A stretch of 54,132 nucleotides of DNA, from positions 1 through 54,132 of IMG/VR virus record IMGVR_UViG_3300042691_030710; one strand, 5' to 3'. This DNA comes from a virus. Under the pieces are notes generated by a model. It saw only the letters and a list, made by a program, of their open reading frames with translations. It had not been told where the DNA came from and searched no databases. Below are positions 53,801 through 54,132 of the stretch, in pieces; within the stretch, counting starts at the first letter, position 1; each line of letters opens with the position of its first letter. The translations under genes and the position numbers were made by a program.

Positions 53801-54132
53801 TACTTCCATTCGAACCACTACTTCCACTCGTACCATTTGCACCATTCACACCACTAGAACCAGAACTACCGCTACTTCCTGATGAACCTGATGTTCCAGA
53901 AGTTGAAGAACTACCACTCGTTCCACTACTACCACTACTTCCAGATGTACCACTACTACCAGATGAACCTGAAGTACCGTTTACTCCACTAGAACCAGAA
54001 GTACCACTACTACCACTCGTACCATTTATACCACTACTTCCGCTTGTAGCTGAAGTTCCAGATGAACCTGAAGTTCCACTACTACCAGATGAACCACTCG
54101 TACCGTTTACACCACTACTTCCAGATGTTCCA
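50868..54132 (-). CDS. Collagen-like fibre, 5' end outside window
   Basis: The frame is open from the TAA at 50868-50870 to the right edge; about 1088 codons are visible. The apparent start at 53849 is only an internal GTG inside the repeats, and the same triplets continue upstream without a stop. Two collagen-like blocks (about 54132-52460 and 52030-51310) flank a globular part with the adapter 'EEVLVYNTTTGQVGKKS' and 'VYDSSNQQFIPEDIISISD'. Linker modules 'TLTGTRDNGVITLNGTAPNG' and 'LSGTTNNGIITLNGTAPSG' follow each block. The end domain includes 'FFDYVALNGTNGRAGTV' and 'NWTVKTLVRGI'. It is a probable trimeric fibre. Confidence 0.88.
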   Translation of the reverse strand, partial: GTSGSSGVNGTSGSSGSSGTSGSSGTSATSGSSGINGTSGSSGTSGSSGVNGTSGSSGSSGTSGSSGSSGTSGSSSTSGTSGSSGSSGSSGSSGVNGANGTSGSSGSNGSNGPAGTDGTSGTTGSSGTSGSSSTAGTSGSSGSSGSSGTSGSSGTDGTSATSGTSGSSGSSGTSGSSGTSGSSGSSGTSGSSGTDGTSGSSGANGTSGSSGSSGSSGSSGINGTSGSSGSSGINGTSGSSGSSGVNGTSGSSGSSGTSGSSGSSGTSGSSGSRGTSGSSGSSGINGTSGSSGSSGTSGSSGSSGSSGSSGSSGTSGSSGSSGTSGSSGSSGTDGTSGSSGIRGTSGSSGSSGTSGSSGINGTSGSSGTSGSSSTAGSSGSSGTSGSSGTSATSGSSGSSGVNGTSGSSGSSGINGTSGSSGINGTSGSSGSSGTSGSSGVNGTSGSSGSSGTSGSSGVNGTSGSSGSSGTSGSSGTSGSSGSRGTSGSSGSSGTSGSSGTSGSSGVNGTSGSSGSSGVNGTSGSSGTSGSSGSRGTSGSSSTAGSSGSSGSSGSSGLLTLTGTRDNGVITLNGTAPNGSVESNLAFVNNTLEVSGSVSLSGSLFIFTPPVDTSEEVLVYNTTTGQVGKKSMPSGPSAVVYSFVTSSQVFITHSLITEYPVVQVYDSSNQQFIPEDIISISDSVVRIDFTPPTTGTAVIIKGGFGGTSGTSGVGSSGSGGSSGSSGTNGSSGTSGLNGTNFGTAGSSGSSGVNGTSGSSGVNGTSGSSGSSGTSGSSGVNGTSGSSGTSGSSGINGTSGSSGLTGTSGSSGLTGTSGSSGVNGTSGSSGINGTSGSSGASGSSGSSGSSGSRGTSGSSGINGTSGSSGINGTSGSSGINGTSGSSGVSGSSGSSGLTGTSGSSGINGTSGSSGANGSTGTTGSSGTSGSSGVNGTSGSSGLILLSGTTNNGIITLNGTAPSGSVESNLTFDGSVLIVTGSVIITSALLSNQQNTDVDSSASEVVAQISSSLYSAAFFDYVALNGTNGRAGTVICVHNGTVVEFTETSTLDLGDTTPLDLSVDLNAGNLRLIATTSTDNWTVKTLVRGI
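51310..52030 (-). repeat. Collagen-like repeat block (right-end fibre, second block)
   Basis: Gly-x-y triplets, mostly GSS, GTS, GIN, GVN and GLT. Pro almost absent. Confidence 0.88.
52460..54132 (-). repeat. Collagen-like repeat block (right-end fibre, first block)
   Basis: At least 550 codons of Gly-x-y, continuing past the edge. Only one clear GPA triplet is seen. It is the longest collagen-like stretch here. Confidence 0.9.

Noticed and set aside
53840-53849. GTG at 53849 as start of the right-end fibre
   Set aside because: The same repeats continue in frame upstream to the edge with no stop, and the codon is an ordinary Val in a GVN triplet.
52460-54132. Dense short repeats that could look like a CRISPR array
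   Set aside because: Period is 9/18 bp, no spacers, and the frame codes for Gly-x-y triplets throughout.
1-54132. Both ends lie in collagen-like genes, suggesting a circular join
   Set aside because: Reading across the junction cannot be tested, several fibres share these repeats, and the left gene lacks its 3' end while the right lacks its 5' end only by the window cut.

Overview
The window looks like part of the genome of a tailed phage with a T4-type head (Caudoviricetes, myovirus-like). It is very AT-rich and most genes lie on the minus strand, read right to left. The head genes resemble those of T4: large terminase (gp17), portal (gp20), prohead protease (gp21), scaffold (gp22) and major capsid protein (gp23). 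The host is probably a Bacteroidota/Flavobacteriia bacterium. The reasons are that minus-strand genes have A-rich leaders with almost no Shine-Dalgarno sequence, and that promoter-like boxes fit the Bacteroidota form (TTG, about 20 nt, TAnnTTTG). No tRNA, rRNA, CRISPR array, integrase or reverse transcriptase was found. Both window ends cut through collagen-like fibre genes.

Layout by position: (1) 1-2688, minus: collagen-like fibre (3' end missing) and a small virion protein. (2) 2773-4325, plus: five small unknown genes with three near-identical promoters; each gene has a C-tract 6-7 nt before its ATG. A terminator at 4328-4350 separates them from the minus-strand genes. (3) 4338-20797, minus: GIY-YIG endonuclease, major capsid protein, scaffold, a P-loop protein, several large multidomain proteins probably packaged in the head, prohead protease, portal, cupin-like protein and DUF5872-like protein. 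(4) 20839-25179: the large terminase split into two ORFs by a split intein with a homing endonuclease gene between the halves, then a possible small terminase and a second GIY-YIG endonuclease. (5) 25244-29473: a 1409-residue protein carrying an HxGH nucleotidyltransferase and a ligase-like nucleotidyltransferase domain. (6) 29510-36054: a sugar cassette with HldE-like kinase and nucleotidyltransferase as separate genes, a GT-A/TibC-type heptosyltransferase fusion, an FkbM methyltransferase fusion and a GT4/GT25-like fusion. (7) 36060-54132: adhesion and fibre region with collagen-like fibres, a YadA-head-like beta-roll fibre, an S74 self-cleaving fibre, six LamG-like proteins, coiled-coil proteins and a tail-fibre chaperone-like protein.

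How the parts may work together: the prohead protease probably cuts the capsid protein and the head cargo proteins at (L/I/V)-x-E sites, which recur as 'ESVNE'-type linkers. The terminase should need protein trans-splicing to become whole. The sugar cassette could make ADP-heptose and attach it to Ser/Thr-rich, proline-poor collagen-like fibres encoded next door. That last link is inference, but it is the strongest candidate here for an undescribed system: phage-encoded O-heptosylation of its own fibres.
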